Below, in pieces: positions 24,435-38,800 of a stretch of 64,000 nt of DNA. Numbering within the stretch: the first letter of the stretch is position 1; every line of letters starts with the position of its first letter. The stretch lies in contig LR746265.1 in the NCBI GenBank assembly GCA_902729315.2, positions 5,312,892 to 5,376,891 of the forward strand, written 5' to 3'. Both the position numbers and the translations under genes were made by a program. Origin of the DNA: Spirodela intermedia. Its lineage: Eukaryota > Streptophyta > Magnoliopsida > Alismatales > Araceae. A model generated the notes under the pieces. That model was not told where the DNA came from. It was given only the letters and a program-made list of their open reading frames with translations, and did no database searches.

Positions 24435-24929
24435 TGCTATCGCCGTCACCTTCTTTCGTTCGGGCCAAAACCCAGATGAGATCAAGAGAGGCTAGACCGA
24501 TATGACACCAGGGAAAAAACTGCGAACTCTACGATCCATTTGTAATAACAACAAAAATCTCCCAATTTTCAAGCTTTTTCGTCCAGTGAAGCTGGCGAGA
24601 CTGTCAAGTGCCGCGTTGCTCAGCCCTTGACGCTCCAGCTCTCTGGCGAACGTGGCCCGTCTGGATCCGCAATGTCCGGATGCAGAGCTACGTAGGCTTA
24701 TCCGCCAGCTCAACCAGTCAATCCCATCCAGGGATTCGTCCAATACTATAGACGGTCAACCTGACGCATTAGGGGAGGGGCGAGGAACAAGAAAGAGACC
24801 TTGCTTCTTCTGAGGTTCTGTTCGTATACGCTCCGCAGCTGTACACACCCCAAAGGGCGAGCGATCTTCTCGCTCTCTCTGTACCAAACGCTACAAAACC
24901 AGCTCCGCACCGGCGGGAGAGGGAGGCAG
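24435..24929. other. Spacer between the PLAT gene start and the SMPD4-like gene stop
   Basis: Upstream region of the PLAT gene and 3'UTR of the SMPD4-like gene, both on the minus strand. No gene or repeat is seen. Confidence 0.6.
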
Positions 24930-27900
24930 TCAGGGCTTGCTGAGCGTCCTTCTGAGCATCGCCGCGAGGGCGAAGACGAGCAACATTAGCACGAGCTTCT
25001 TGGAGGCGAGCGGCCGGAGGTTGACCCTCGTGCCACGCTTTCTCAGGTGATGGACCAGTGAGAAGCCCAGCGAGCCCAGCCAAGACCCCAAGAAAGCTAG
25101 CAGCATCCGCATGGCTTCCACTGGGCCGCTGGCAGCGCCGAGATCGTGAGGCGGCACGTCGATGTAGGTCGGCACGGCGGGCACATGGCCGGAGGCCTGG
25201 TCAAGGCCGAGGGCTGAATTCAACCAGGCGGAGAGGTTGACTAAGAGCACCGCCAGCCACGCGACTTCGCTGTCTGAGATCGGCCTCCTCATCCAGTCGC
25301 CTCTGTATTTGACTTCGGCCCACCTGGATTTACCGATGCCAGGATACTTGGGAGAGAAGCCTTCAGCATGGCTCGCTCGAGAAGAGGTCAACTTGGCCGT
25401 CGTCGATTGGGGGGCCCTCCTTATGGGACCATCGAATAGAATGCCCATTTTGGTCCGTACAGCGTCCAGGTTATGAAGGCTCTGCGCCAGGTTGTCTCTC
25501 GGAAGCGATTGAATCTCAGATTCCGCGCGCAGAATAAACAACTGCATGGTGTGATCTCAATGCCATTAATTTTATGCCTTTATTGCACATAAAGAAAGGG
25601 ATTGTGGGGGAGTTAAATCGGCAATAGACCAAGCATAGCGACGAGTATAACGAGAAAGAAAAGCAGAGCACCCAGTTGACTCTTCTAGTAAACTGTGATG
25701 ATCAGTCGAGGATGTCAAGGAACTTGACACGGTAGAAATGCAGCCATCATGCTTTATGTTAGGGAGCAAAAATGAAAACAGTGAGAAAATGATAGAGGGT
25801 GGTTGGCATGAAAGAGGGGCCTGATCATGGGAGAAAGTTGCACCAGGTTTGCTTGCAGCTGGCTAGGCTACTCACGGGGCTTGGAGGTTTCTACAGCCAA
25901 GCCCATGGAAGGGCTACTCTGATGAGGTAAAAGAGGAGCAGAAATAGAAATAAAAATCATTCCTTTTAGGGTACTCCACTGGCGGCAGGTTAAAAATAAA
26001 ATAAAATTACCTGAAGCAACCAATGGGCCCCATCTTCGTCATCACTGAAAAGTCTCAGATCCCGGTTCCAGTTCTCATGAAGAAAAGACCCATCCACATC
26101 ACTCTCGCATAAGCCGTTCTCCCAGTCCTGATGATATGAAAGAAAAAAGCCTATGAATCAGAAGACAGAGATGATGGGAAAAGAATGTGAAGCGAATGGC
26201 ATTGCCTTGTAAATCTGAAGGTTCAGGTCCTAAATTTAAATCTTAATCATCGATTAGCTCAATAATCTTGCATGCACAAAAGAGAGGGGATTCTATTGAG
26301 CTCTTAGAGGATGGTAAATAAATACTTTCTATGAAAATTTCTTATCATCACCTCTAATCCCAAAATAAGGCTCATATTCTATACCATCACTAATCATCTT
26401 CCGGGAAGAAAAAATAAATTTTCTTTATAATCAGTTAAGCCAAATAGCCGGGCCAATATGGAATTCAGAATTCGATATATCACAAACTTGCCAAACACCA
26501 ACCTTTCAGAATCCAACAGTGCAAAGCCGCATGATCAGTTTATATTGCAGCAATAAGACTCAGAGGATTTCATTTTTTGACTGGGTCCATAGGAGATCAT
26601 GGAGATGGATGGTTCTACATGTGCTAACAAAGCAAAGCCAACAATCGCCTACACCATGTCGTCCTACTGAGTGAAACCCTGAAAATAAATTCATATACCT
26701 ATTAACCTGCCAAAGGAACATGCGCATTCTCGTCTATTCACTAGCTCAGTTGCTCTCACTCCATGTAAAATAACAATTTACAGGCGAGAATCCAATAAAA
26801 TACCTGCAACTGTTGCCGGATGGCGGGAATGAGTTTTAACAGCCCACTATCAGGAAGAGCTGGAGAAGCACCAGTGGGTTTAAAATGATACGCAGCATCA
26901 ACCTTTTTCAGAAGGCTCATCAACTCTTTGGATGATGTCATGACATTCAAAACCTGTGAAAAAGAGCGAGAGCTATTAGGATCTGATATAGAAATTGTTG
27001 AAAACCAAAAATTTCTCGGTAATTCGCACTTTGCAACCATGTAAAAGCAAGAGAATCCGCTCCTTCAGTTTTAACCATATGCCCATGAACTTGACATCTC
27101 ACGTCTCTGTTTCAAGGGGATAATCCCCTATTGTTGACAAACCCTAAGAGGTATTGGACTTTAGCCGAGAACTACCCCGTGTTCCAAACACCTCTGAGTG
27201 TTCAACTGGGGATTCATTTCCGACGGTAGCTCCCCAAGCTACCATTTATTTTATGTTATTTAGAGTATAATAGATGAATCTCCCTTCATAAAAGGGATCA
27301 TAGCAGTAGCTCCTCAAAATGACAAGTAGACAATAAACAACAGACAAAAAAGTAACAAGCGTTGACTGAATTCTCTTATCACATAAATTTCAAACAAACG
27401 GCCACAACTATTTCATAAACGAGAACTAACAAAGGACGCAGAATAACTATTTGCCCTATAAATACAAGTACACAAACAACAACCAAAATTAACGAATCTC
27501 CACTGTTTGATGGGACCTACGAATCACTGTACAGAATAAGTCAGGTAATGACTTTAAAGTTAGACTTCAAGTACATTGACAAGTTTAGCACCGAATTTAA
27601 AACTTGGGGAGGATATACAACATACTTTTCGAACTGAGATGAGCGTTTCTACAGATTGGAAACTATTTTGCAATTGATCCAAACCTTATGTTACTTCTGT
27701 TTTATTTTATTTTGTTGCCGATCAGCACAGATATGTACTTGTTCTTGCTTTTTCACATTCCCTCGTGTCTTGTGGACGCCTGTTCCACAATCCTATGTAT
27801 TGAACATATTTATTTAATTTTCAGCGGCTTCCCAGTCCCACTCCATCCTAATATCCATCTGCTAAGAAATACCAATCAACATAGGTTACTATTTTCTTGT

Positions 27901-30900
27901 TCAAATTGCCGATGGCCCTTGAACAGAGGTTCGGCTAATTTAATATACACAAAGGATAAAGTATCTTCCTCAGTTTTATATCCTAATATCCTAAGGAGCC
28001 CATACGACATAGCCTGAGTTATTTTTAGAGCGTTGTTGAAATACCTGGCATATTATATACCTAAACTTAAAATGCAAACTAATAATTCAACTAGATGTTT
28101 CAGGATGTCCCTCATTTTTTTAAAGACAAACTTTAGAATACAAATGGAATGATACACCTTAGAAGTGCTCAACAGCTACCCAAAAAGTACCTTTCAATTC
28201 CACTAAGATCTACTCCCATGGCTTTCAGGCTTTAAACGATGACTGAAACAAAAGACAAGATGCGATCACTGTTGATCAATAGTTCGAGTAAATGGGTTAT
28301 TTTGTCCACTAAGCTGGAACAGGAAATCTCATGTGAAGTATTCAACGGATTAATAAACGAACGTCCGACAGAAAACCTCAAAAGGGATTACTGTGGAAGG
28401 TAAGAAAAATTTCCATAACGTAGGGTGTTAAAAAGAGGTATTGTGGAGTAGTCGAAAAACTGTGGACGAGGTCTAGGCGAAAAAAGAGAAAAGATCTAAG
28501 CAAAGGGATCACATTTCCATAAAGGATGAAAAATGAATCATTTTAACATTAGAAAAATGTGACATCTACGTGGATGAGGTTGAACTTAGGTAACCATTAT
28601 TTGGAATACAAATGGAATGATACAGGGAGCCAAAAAAATAATAGTAAACGGGAGCAAAACAAAATCACAATTCCTTCTGTTGAACCCAGGAAGCTAAGGA
28701 ATGAACCTATTAAATGTAGAGATGCCTTAGAGGATAAACCTGCATGTAGATATGATTTTCCCATGGTCTATAGGATTATTCAAAGAAAAGACGCCCATCA
28801 TCACCTAATAATATACTGACAAACTAATTATATCTTGGACCAAGGAAAAGGTGAAAAGATCAGTTTTTCACATAAATGCAAATAAATCCTATGGCCCAGA
28901 CAACTTCCAACTTCTCAGAGAAGTTTCATTGAACATCTGGGGAAACCAATATAGATTGATCCAATGGGCGTGAACAGAGTTTTAATGAAGATCTTGTTTT
29001 CCAAAGCTCCACCTCAGACATGCTTCATTGTCATTCCAAATTAATGATAGCTAAATTCACAGATTTTGGGTTAATAGGAATCAACACTAGAATTCACACA
29101 GATTCAATTCGTTGCATATAGACATTTTTTCTTCTGTTGTTGGTGTTTTTCCTGCACTTAATACACACGAATTATAGTAGCTGATGAACCTCTTTCACTA
29201 AAAAAGTACAGCTCACCCGATCTCAACACAAAACCAACAAAACAATGCCGTCCAAATATTTAGGAATATGCTAAATCAGACAGCACAAGAAATAGGCCCC
29301 AAGCCCATCCCATCTTAGGTAATGAATTCTACCCACCTTTTTATGCATTGCATTGAGAATGCCAATATAATCAAAACTTCAACCAGTGATCTGCATACGT
29401 TTATTCAAGCCTCCTATTTCATTCTCTCAAAATGACCCACGAAACAGCAAGAATAAGTTATATTCTGCGTGAGGACTGGTGCAGCACGCCTCCATGCGTG
29501 TGGTGAAAGAGGAGACAATTCATCGCTCCAGGCAATGAATATTTTCCAACTTTCTACATTGGACCATCATTCTTTGAAAAGGCCCCCAAGCGTGTCCAAG
29601 TAATAGCATTTTGCCTAAAGACTTGACGTTCTCCTCATTCAAGAGGCGTAGAATGCACTTCTCCCAACAGGAAGTTCATTTGGTTCAGCTTTCAACAGAA
29701 TAGCTCGACTTTAGAATTGGTTGTTCCCAAAAAAAAACTGAATAAGCTTATAAAGAGAGGATGCTTCTCCAGAAAGCTACATTGCTCAACCATTTGACAT
29801 AAATTAGGATCTAACACAAAATGCACGCTCTTATCACTAATAAAATGCAGAAGAAGGTTTCAACTTGGAAAAAATACAAAGAGCATCATATTTCAATTCC
29901 AGAACAACTATCCTCTAACGTCTGAAGCAGAACCTGAAGATCCTTAATATATAAAGTTAACTGATTTAATATCTAACTGATGGTAACCAAAAAAGGAGAT
30001 TGGAGGATATTACTACAAAAGTAGAAAGGTAAGATGCTTCAATCATCAGATGATTATTAACAAAATTATTTACGTGCTCTACTTTGAGAAAATGAACAGA
30101 ACAATGTCCTATTTGAATGATTTTTCTCTACGACAATCTAGATAAAAGGAAGAGAAAATGTCTGAATTACTGAGGAAGGCAGTCTGTTATCAAAAAATCC
30201 AGATATACATAGCACATTGGGTGAGCTGCGAGTTGCTAAAACCACTCTGTAATATGATCCATAGGAAAAAGGCAAACGGATGAATCGTTGATGTACTAGT
30301 TTACTGACATAGTTAGGAAATGAAACAAGTAAATAAATAAATAATGGATGCTATAACATTAAAAGGCAGTGTTTTAAAACAAATAAAAAAATAAAACACG
30401 AAGCAGGACGTACCTTTAATACCATGAGAACTATTTTCTCTACATTGGTATGGAGAAACTTGTGTGCAAACCCCAGGAAATGCACGAACAGTGAGTTATA
30501 AAACAGATAATTGGACGTCACATAACCTTGCCATGCAAGGGAGTACCCTTTCTCTGATCTCAATCTCCCGCTCACATCATAGTGATCCTGAAATTGAGCT
30601 TTATCCTTACCCAACTTATCCCTCTTTTCACCTTCTGGCATTTCAAACTCCAAAAAAACATCTGAAGTTATCTCCCATGGTTCCATGTAGCTTGTCCACA
30701 ACGAGAACACCTGGCTAGCATTCTGCATAGTGGTTTCAATAGGACAGAACATAAGTGATCTGAGTATGAATCTGTAGAGCGGTCTCTGAATCACGGAATT
30801 CCAAGAGTCAACAAGGTTATCCGAAGAAACCACCAAAGTCTTTGTTTTCCCCATATCACCTGATTGCGAAATATTCAACCCAGAGCCTACATCATGTTCC

Positions 30901-31934
30901 ACCTGATGACCACCAAACAAAGGATCGCCCAAGGAACTATTCAAGTACGTTACCAGTAATTGCAGTACCTGGCCCAAGCTAGATGTTGGAGGAGTCTCAG
31001 CCAACAATGTCTGGAAAGGGAAAGACACACTAAACGAAGAGCACAAACTCAGAGGCAACGGAGAAAAGTCATTATCCACCATCCAGAAGTGAACCAACGT
31101 GTAAACGACAAACTCCGCTTGAAGAAGCACAGAGTCATCATAGATTGAGGAGCAGTGGAAAAGGGAACTACGATAAGGCTGGCAGGTACTCAGACCATGT
31201 TTTGGAACAAAAACCCGTAGGTATGCGTAGAGAAGTTTCATGTACAGACCGCATCCTTTCTTCTGTCGGGAGAGGCAACTGCTGCTAGACAAAGATGGCC
31301 AAGACCCCGTCCAGTTCTCCAACTTAAACCTCCGGCACTTTCTGACCGCCAGCGAGTCAGAATTCTCCGACTTACCTCTGCAGACAGGATAGTAAGCGAA
31401 CCAAAACATGAAATACTCAAAAACATTCAGCTGGATCTGAAATGACCCCTGGACAGAGTCCTCCTTAACCCTAGACCTGAACAAGGGGCAGAGGTTCGGC
31501 AGTGTGGAGCAATGCTTCTCGCTCTGGAGCATGAACCTCATCCACTCCGGCAACCGCTCAACGGGGAACACAAACCTAACAGGACACTGCCTGTCGACCG
31601 CGGATATCGAGGAGAAAAGGATCCCTGTAGGTGAGAGCAGGCCGAAAACCCGCGCCGCGACATCGGGGTCGGCCTGGTCGACCCACGCACTCGAAGGCGA
31701 CGGCGAACGGGACGAGCAAGGGGAAGAGCCGTCGAAGCCGAAGAGCCGGCAGATGAGCGCAGGAAAGGCAATGGAGAAGAAGGGGCGCGCCTGGTTCCCC
31801 GGATGCCCGCGGAGGAACTCCTCAACGGCGGAGCAGGCGGCGACGATCTGGGAAGCCGACGAGGCCGAGAGGATACCCGCCGCGAGGTCCTGTGCGCGGT
31901 CCAGGGAGTGCATGGCGTACGAGTGGGGGATCAT
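24930..31934 (-). CDS. SMPD4: SMPD4-like (neutral sphingomyelinase 3 family) membrane protein
   Basis: Four exons in transcript order: 31934-30414, 26953-26804, 26127-26011 and 25541-24930. All are phase 0 with GT-AG borders, giving 799 aa. It opens with MIPHSYAMHSL, close to plant homologues as I recall. Segments line up with human SMPD4: QLNVFEYFMFWFAYYP with its FEYYIFFFAL, LWTSYMEPWE with MWLSYLQPW, and YNSLFVHFLGFAHKFL with YTKLFVGFLNRAL. Late residues carry hydrophobic stretches (VAWLAVLLVNLSAWLNSALG, LLAFLGSWLGSLGF, VLMLLVFALAAML) near a basic C terminus, fitting ER or nuclear-envelope anchoring. In animals the protein is linked to sphingomyelin hydrolysis and nuclear pore or ER function. 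Plants make little or no sphingomyelin, so the plant role is open. The first exon is GC-rich at its 5' end. Family membership is well supported; activity is not. Confidence 0.88.
26954..30413 (-). other. Intron 1 of the SMPD4-like gene
   Basis: A 3.46 kb AT-rich intron. Short open frames at 27688-28017 and 28559-28819 on the plus strand carry no recognisable domain. Nothing else is seen, though its size is compatible with old insertions. Confidence 0.6.
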
Positions 31935-32300
31935 CGGCGTTCGGATGATGGGGGGTGGAATGGCTCCTGCGTTGGTGGCGCGGGGGGATTTTGACTAGGG
32001 CAACGAAACGAGCGCCCTTCTTCGAGAAGTTTAAATGCGCGTGGCGCTCTTCGTTTGGGGCGGGCTCTTTGCTCGCGAGGACGTCGGTCACTCAAGAGAC
32101 GAAGCATGGCCCCGCGCCACGTGTGACCCGATTTCCCAAATTCACTGAAGGCGCATTTCTGGCACTCGTGATGAACACTCTCCCATCCTGATCGCTATGG
32201 CAAGGGGTTTTGATATTCTCTCGTAATAAGTATGGGAGAGAAGGGGAGATTAACTTCCCGTTCTGTGTCATGGCCGCATTATTTAAGACTTTAACATTGT
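31935..32300. promoter_or_regulatory. Upstream region of the SMPD4-like gene
   Basis: A GC-rich 5' flank of about 200 bases followed by a drop in GC. A CACGTG G-box lies at 32118-32123, about 185 bases upstream of the ATG. A TATA box is not obvious. Confidence 0.35.
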
Positions 32301-35300
32301 AGAGCTTTTCTCATGAATCCATTTCGGTGTAATTGCACCCCACTTTGATGTACTTGGATCCATGAATCTCACACATTCACGCGTTAATATCTTTTATGTA
32401 AATTATCATCGTCGCATTTTTTATTTTGCACCAATAAGTGACATTTTCAGAAAGCCAATGTTGCCATTATGATTCTCTTAGGGACCATGATTTGTGAGTC
32501 ATATGATTCTATGTTGATTGCATAGTGCATGTGTTTTTTGAATTGCTTGTTCACTCTCGTGTCATTTATGCATGCACTTATTGGTGGTAGGTAGTAGTAT
32601 TGAGAACCTCATTCATCATGCTTGATTTGTGCTACTTTGCATAGACATCTTGTTTGTGTGGCTTGTGCTTTTGATCCATACTATGGTGTATATCACCATG
32701 TACCCTTTTGTGTCACACTAATACATGAGAGTATGTCCATGTTCACCTTTTCATTCTGCCTCATAATTTCTCACAAGGGATAGTGCCCACTAGTTCTATG
32801 GTTGTCATATCCTTCCTTCAAACCCCATTTGTACCTTCTTCTAAATGATGAGTATCAAGGTAGACATTTGTGAAATCCTTAAGTTGACAAAGGTTTACAT
32901 ATTTCTCTCACATTGTGTTCTCTATTGTTCATGTTGGTAACTTCATGATGAAATAGATGTGACATTATCATTTATAAGGAGTTACCATTGTTTTCCTTAT
33001 ATTAGTCTATTAATGTTTCTATGGTGTCACTATGATATCCATGCATGATTACTAACATGGTTTGTCGCATGTTGACCACTTGGTGTCACTTGCATATTTT
33101 TTCAAGGAATGTCATGAAAGGTTGAGTGTATGGTAAGTTATCATGGCAATCATCCACAATAAAACACACTCAGATTTAGGTACCTTGAAGACCTCCTATG
33201 TCCATGGTCGCACACAGATTTTCTTCCTTCATTATGCTGACGCACTAAAGAATGTGTAGGCCCATAAAACATGTGTCCACCCCTAAAATTAGAAATGTTA
33301 AGAATTAATTAAAATTATCTAAAAATGCTAAAACACATTTAGAAACCAATTCATCCCCCTTTTACTATACATTCTAGCATACTAGGTAATCAATAAAAGA
33401 AAATTGTAAATGACTTAACATAGGTAATGATATATGTGAAGTGAACCAACACATATAACAACCACACTTTGACTCTTTTTAGCCACAAGGACTATTATAG
33501 TCATTTATATGATTTTTATCATAGTTTACATGTTATTTTATTTTTGTTTCTTATTAGTTTTTTGAATCACTATTGGTTTGGTTAATATCATTGTGTTGTA
33601 TACAAGTGAATCATCATACAAAGGATAATTTAATGACTTTGCATAGTGGCATTACAACTTTTACTCTACCTAATTATTGAACCATGCTTAAAATTAAACA
33701 ACATGTATTATTGGACATGTTTTTAATACATAGAGAAAGTAAAACAACTTTCTTTGTGTCATCTTATACAAAATCATGTGGTGAAATTCCTATTTTATTA
33801 ATAAGTAAATTTTATTTATTACCTTATTCACAAATACTTCTTATGTTTTAATCATTGGTTACACCTTGTTCTCCATGTGCATATATGCCACCACATTTGG
33901 GCCTCATTTTATAACTCATAGATTAAATATAAAATTGTTGATCTATTCCTCATTATTTGTGGGCCCAAATTTGTTAGACTCACACACCTTAGCCTAAATC
34001 ACATCACTTATTGATGGCATGTTGATCCAGGATCTGTTTCAAGCAATCACTTTCATGGGCACTTTCATGCAAGCTCATCCACTTTTGCTTTTATGTCGCC
34101 TTGTGGTCCATTTGCATGATCCACTAGCTCATGAGTTGCCTGTTACAATATAGAGGTCTTTTGGACTATACTTTCATTTTTATGATAAATGTATTCACAT
34201 GGAACACTCTACTCCATTACCTTATTATAACCCTTTCATACGACACTAAATATCACAACGTCTACTAGGTGTAAATATTATTTTTACCTTATGCTTGTCT
34301 TAGCAGTCCATCCAACGTGAAGTAAATCTAACCAAACACTCTACATCAATTACTTATGTGACAAGTTTTGACATTTATTTATGTGAATGAAAGTGAGAAG
34401 GGAAGATCATTATTGCCATGTGTGGCATGACATATTTATGCACCTCTCCTAATTGGTGATGCATTTATAGCTCTTTTGACTTCCTAGTCATACATATCAT
34501 GACACATATACCCCCAAATAATCTGCTTAAGGATGATAGCTATCTCCATGTACGTTGGTCACCTGTTCATGCCATTGATTGCACATCCATTTTTCTTAAT
34601 CATGCACATGTACATACCATTTGTACATCAATTAGGTTATATGCATGCTACTCATGTTGTGTGAACCTTCTTCATAGCTGTTAGTATCAACCAATCACAT
34701 TAACTTACTAATTATGGTGAGATGTACCACAATGGCCATATAACTCAACCAGCGTATCTCACCTATGCCATGCACCTTTACGAGTTTATATCAATGCATG
34801 CCCTTGTATGTTGATTCACAACTCATTCTTACATAACTTCACTTGCTAGCACTAAGGATTTCACATAAAGTAGGTATCAACTAAGGATGTGGATTGTTGC
34901 TGCAAGCTATCAGCATCACCAATAGTTGTAACATAGTGGGGAGCCAATAATGCTAGTCATTTGTTTGCACAAATGGTGCTCACCACCTTCACCTTTGGCT
35001 GACATCAAATCTCTTACATGTTTGAGTCCCATGTGACTGCATATATTTTACTAAGATGACATTAAATATTTAAAAATATAATAAATTAATTAGAAATCTG
35101 TGACTAAATATGACTTAGCTTGAAAACACCCAAATTCCTAATTAGTTATTTCTCACATGTGATTATTTTTGAACGTGCACATATTATCCACCAGTTATGG
35201 CATATGATCTTCGATGATGCCCAATAAGAAAGCAAGTAATAAAGAGTGTGGCCTGAGTTTCATAAATTTCTACAATGATGTTATACCATTTTCATTTTTG

Positions 35301-35700
35301 GTAAATAATACATATACGTCAAGTATTAGTGATTGAGAATTACACTCTCCATTCTCCACTCACTTGTCATTTGGACGATTTCTCCTCTGTCCTTATCTGC
35401 AGCTATAATTTTTTTATCCATCAAATTGTCTCTTTTTCTACCTCTATCTGTCTCTCTATCTCTCTCTCTTAACAAGTTTGTACAAAGACTTTACAGTAAT
35501 AAATATTTTTATTCCACTACACATATATCTATATAATAATGTTCCATGAGACTTTCACAGTTGTCAAATTCCATATTTAGAATAAATGTTACAAGTAAAT
35601 AAAATATATAAGTACTTTCCTTGTTATCGATATATGGAAAATTCTGAAGCTCGTCCACAAACCTTTGCCTCAAAATCACTTCTTGTGAGTAAATCTATTG
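32301..35700. other. AT-rich intergenic block without genes
   Basis: About 3.4 kb of AT-rich sequence with stops in all frames and many CATG-like words. Probably decayed repeat DNA, but no protein remnant, terminal repeat or poly(A) tail could be identified by eye. Confidence 0.5.
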
Positions 35701-35770
35701 ATTTGGCTCAGGCCGGCCCATGGAGTGCGGTCCCCCTGGACCTGCTGGGTTGGGCTGAGTACCATGTCTC

Positions 35771-35845
35771 TTCTCTCTCTCTCTCTCTTTCAGACACACA
35801 CACACATACACACACACCATACATACATATATATATATATATATA
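35771..35845. repeat. Compound microsatellite (CT)n-(CA)n-(TA)n
   Basis: Three adjacent dinucleotide runs: CT at 35771-35788, CA at about 35794-35817 and TA at 35826-35845. Confidence 0.95.
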
Positions 35846-38800
35846 AATACACCTAATTAATATCCCTCCTTTATGATTCCAGCTCGGAAAATTTCCTCCA
35901 TGATTTATCTGGCCCATTGACTTCGACAGGCGAAATTTATGAGGAATAATGATACCCCGTACACCGGATGTCAAGATCGTCGGCGGTCGCAGTTCCTTTC
36001 CTCGAAAAATGTAACTACACGCGAGTTTCAGGCATGGAGTCAGCGCGCGTATTACACGCCGGCCGGCAGGCCGACGTGGACGAAATCGTCAAGGAGAAGT
36101 GGGTGATCAACGTAGATGGGCGTAATTCACTCTAACGATTGTGACAGTTCTGAAATCCATACTGGACTGGACTCTGAAATCGTGAAGCTTTCCCACGGAT
36201 TGGTCAACCATTAGCAGATTCTTGAGGTCAGAGGAAGAGAGGACAGTTGTTTCACTCGGCACCCCAATGCTCCATTTATTTCCGAGTCGAATGTGCTAAA
36301 TTTAGCACTATCAAGGGAAATGAGGAAGCTTCCAGAAGGAGGCTCCATCAGTAGAGGGTGTTGGTGCATCGATTTCCTAATCAAGCATTTGTCTATATTG
36401 CCGATAATCTCGGTTTAATCGTCGTGTTCAAGGACCACACGAATATGTGACTCGTATTTTTGGTAAATGTGGAGAAGAGAACCCTGGGAATGAAGAGGAC
36501 AAGGATACAAGCTATCTCCAATGTTTGACAGGCATCATTATCATCCACCAGACGGTTGTCGTGGAGAGAGAGGAGCACGTGGGAAAATATTTAACATAGT
36601 GTGCAGACGGATGCTGACAAGCGAAAATATCATATCATCAACTGTTTTCTGCCTCGCTTTCACTGTTCGACTGGAACGGAACGGTGGAAAGCAACGGTAA
36701 CGGGTGACCCACGTGGACGTCTAGCGGCCCCGGATAGCGAGATGCACCGACTGCGACCCTTCCGTCTCTACAACGCCGTGTCTAAACGACACCCGTAGGT
36801 CCTTGAGAGACATAACGCTCTCGACCCCCCAGAGGACTGTAGCTCCTTCGCCCTTCATGAGAGATACGACGCCTGGGAGGGTGATATCCCCGATGAGGCA
36901 AAATATGTAGGGATCTTAGATGGCATGCCTGTAGTAGGAAGAGACGCGTACAAACGTGGAAAACGAGGAACGGGTCAAAGTGGTCTGGGAGGGCCGAGGA
37001 GAGCTCTATAGCGTCTAACAACGCCGTCTAAAGTAGGAGCTATCTTGTCGGTCCTACTGAGATTTAAGGACCACGGTCGTGCCCCAACTAGTGAAGCTAC
37101 TGTGATGCTTCGCTTGGTGAACATTCATTGTCTATAGGAAATAGGGAGCCCTTTGGCGCAGACCTCTCTCTCTCTCTCTGTACGTCGATAAGTGGAGGCC
37201 TACGGCAATCAATGTAGTTGGGTCATGGTTTTCCCCTGGACATCCTGAAGTTATGAGGGGGGATTCCATCAGTCGGTTCTGATATTTTCTTTGCTCCGAC
37301 TACTTATTGGCCGTGAAGCGACAGATGACGTATGAAAATAGACTGCTTCTGAGCTCGGGCTGACGTAAATTTACTGTTCACCCCTGTACCATTCTCCCTT
37401 TCTGCCCCGCCCGAACTCACGGACAATGCGAGACGAGGAGGGATTGACCCTACAAGTTTCCCGCTACGTGACATGCGGCGGCCCTTATTGGCTGGCTGAT
37501 TGAGTCATTCCTATCCGTCCTGACTTGGTAGACCAGTCGAGACCGATCCCCAGGAGAGGGTGATATCGATTCCCGCCGGTCCGCCGAAGGCCGCGGTGTG
37601 GCCGACGTTCCTCCAAACCCCACCAGAGAGATCCTTAGACCCATATCACATGGCAATTCTGCACCAAACTGACCCCTTCTCTTTGGGGAATTTATTGGTT
37701 TCTTGCAGGTGTCTCCGAGGGTCATCCAACGTATGACGATATGTTTGATTATATTTATTATCATGGAGAATAAGACAAATTATCGGACCCACCTGGAGGG
37801 GAGCTCGGCCCGTCGCTATAATTGGGCTCGAGCCGTCCGACTGCCGGAGGGTTTTACTTTGACCAAGTCTCGCAGCTAAGATGGGCACTTCCCCCCCGGG
37901 AAAAGACCCTTTCATCTGATGGGTCAGCCACCCACCGACCAACTTGGCCCATGGAATTGGTCGATCCTGACTCTCACCGAGAACGGCTATCCGTAATGCT
38001 GTCGAAATAAGAATTCTGATATCCATTTAAAAATGATCATCTTTGCCCGAGCCTCCCTTTGGGGACCTCTGTAATGTCACTCGTGGTGAGGATCTGGAGG
38101 ATCGCCTCTAGTGTCTCTAGTGTCGCTCTAGGTACGGCGGCGGGAGGAAGAAGTAAATATAGATTAACGGGGGCAGTTCATACTTACCGGCGACGACTGT
38201 CAACCGCCGCCGTAGGTGCAAGATCCTTCCCCCATCCCGCCCGCCATCCTGAGTGTCACCTCGATGCACATGGCAAGTTTTAGAAAGGGATCTTTTAAGA
38301 AAATGTGACAGAAGTCCACGTTTTTTCAAAGTATTTGTTGTCACATCCGTATTAAATAAATCCAATCGGTTCCTTCCACCAATTGACCAAAACGCGGTAT
38401 CTAATCTCAATTTGAAATTGGGGCTCTTGTATCTTATTAAAGTTCTGATTGATTCATCTATTACGGCATAAATATCCTATTTTTGATAAGCATATTTATG
38501 ATTACACCAGTCAGAAACTTTTGTCTTAAAGTAATAATTTAGTCAGACCTAAAGAGGGACAATCTGCCGATACAGCTTGTCCTGAAGAATTGATTCATTG
38601 CCATGGGAGTGTTGTTTATGTAACGCCAACTCCCATATGATGCTCATATTAGTGAGTTAAGAAAAATGTCAACCCATCCAAATAAAAAAAATGGTGAAGT
38701 AATGTTAGATTACTTATGGAAATTTTAGGTCCACACTCACCATGTGAGGACCAGATCATTAAGGGATAGACTTGTCATAACTTGAGCTTCATGGGTTGAG

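Noticed and set aside
31504..31998. Plus-strand frame of 164 codons
   Set aside because: Antisense to the GC-rich 5' part of the SMPD4-like exon 1.
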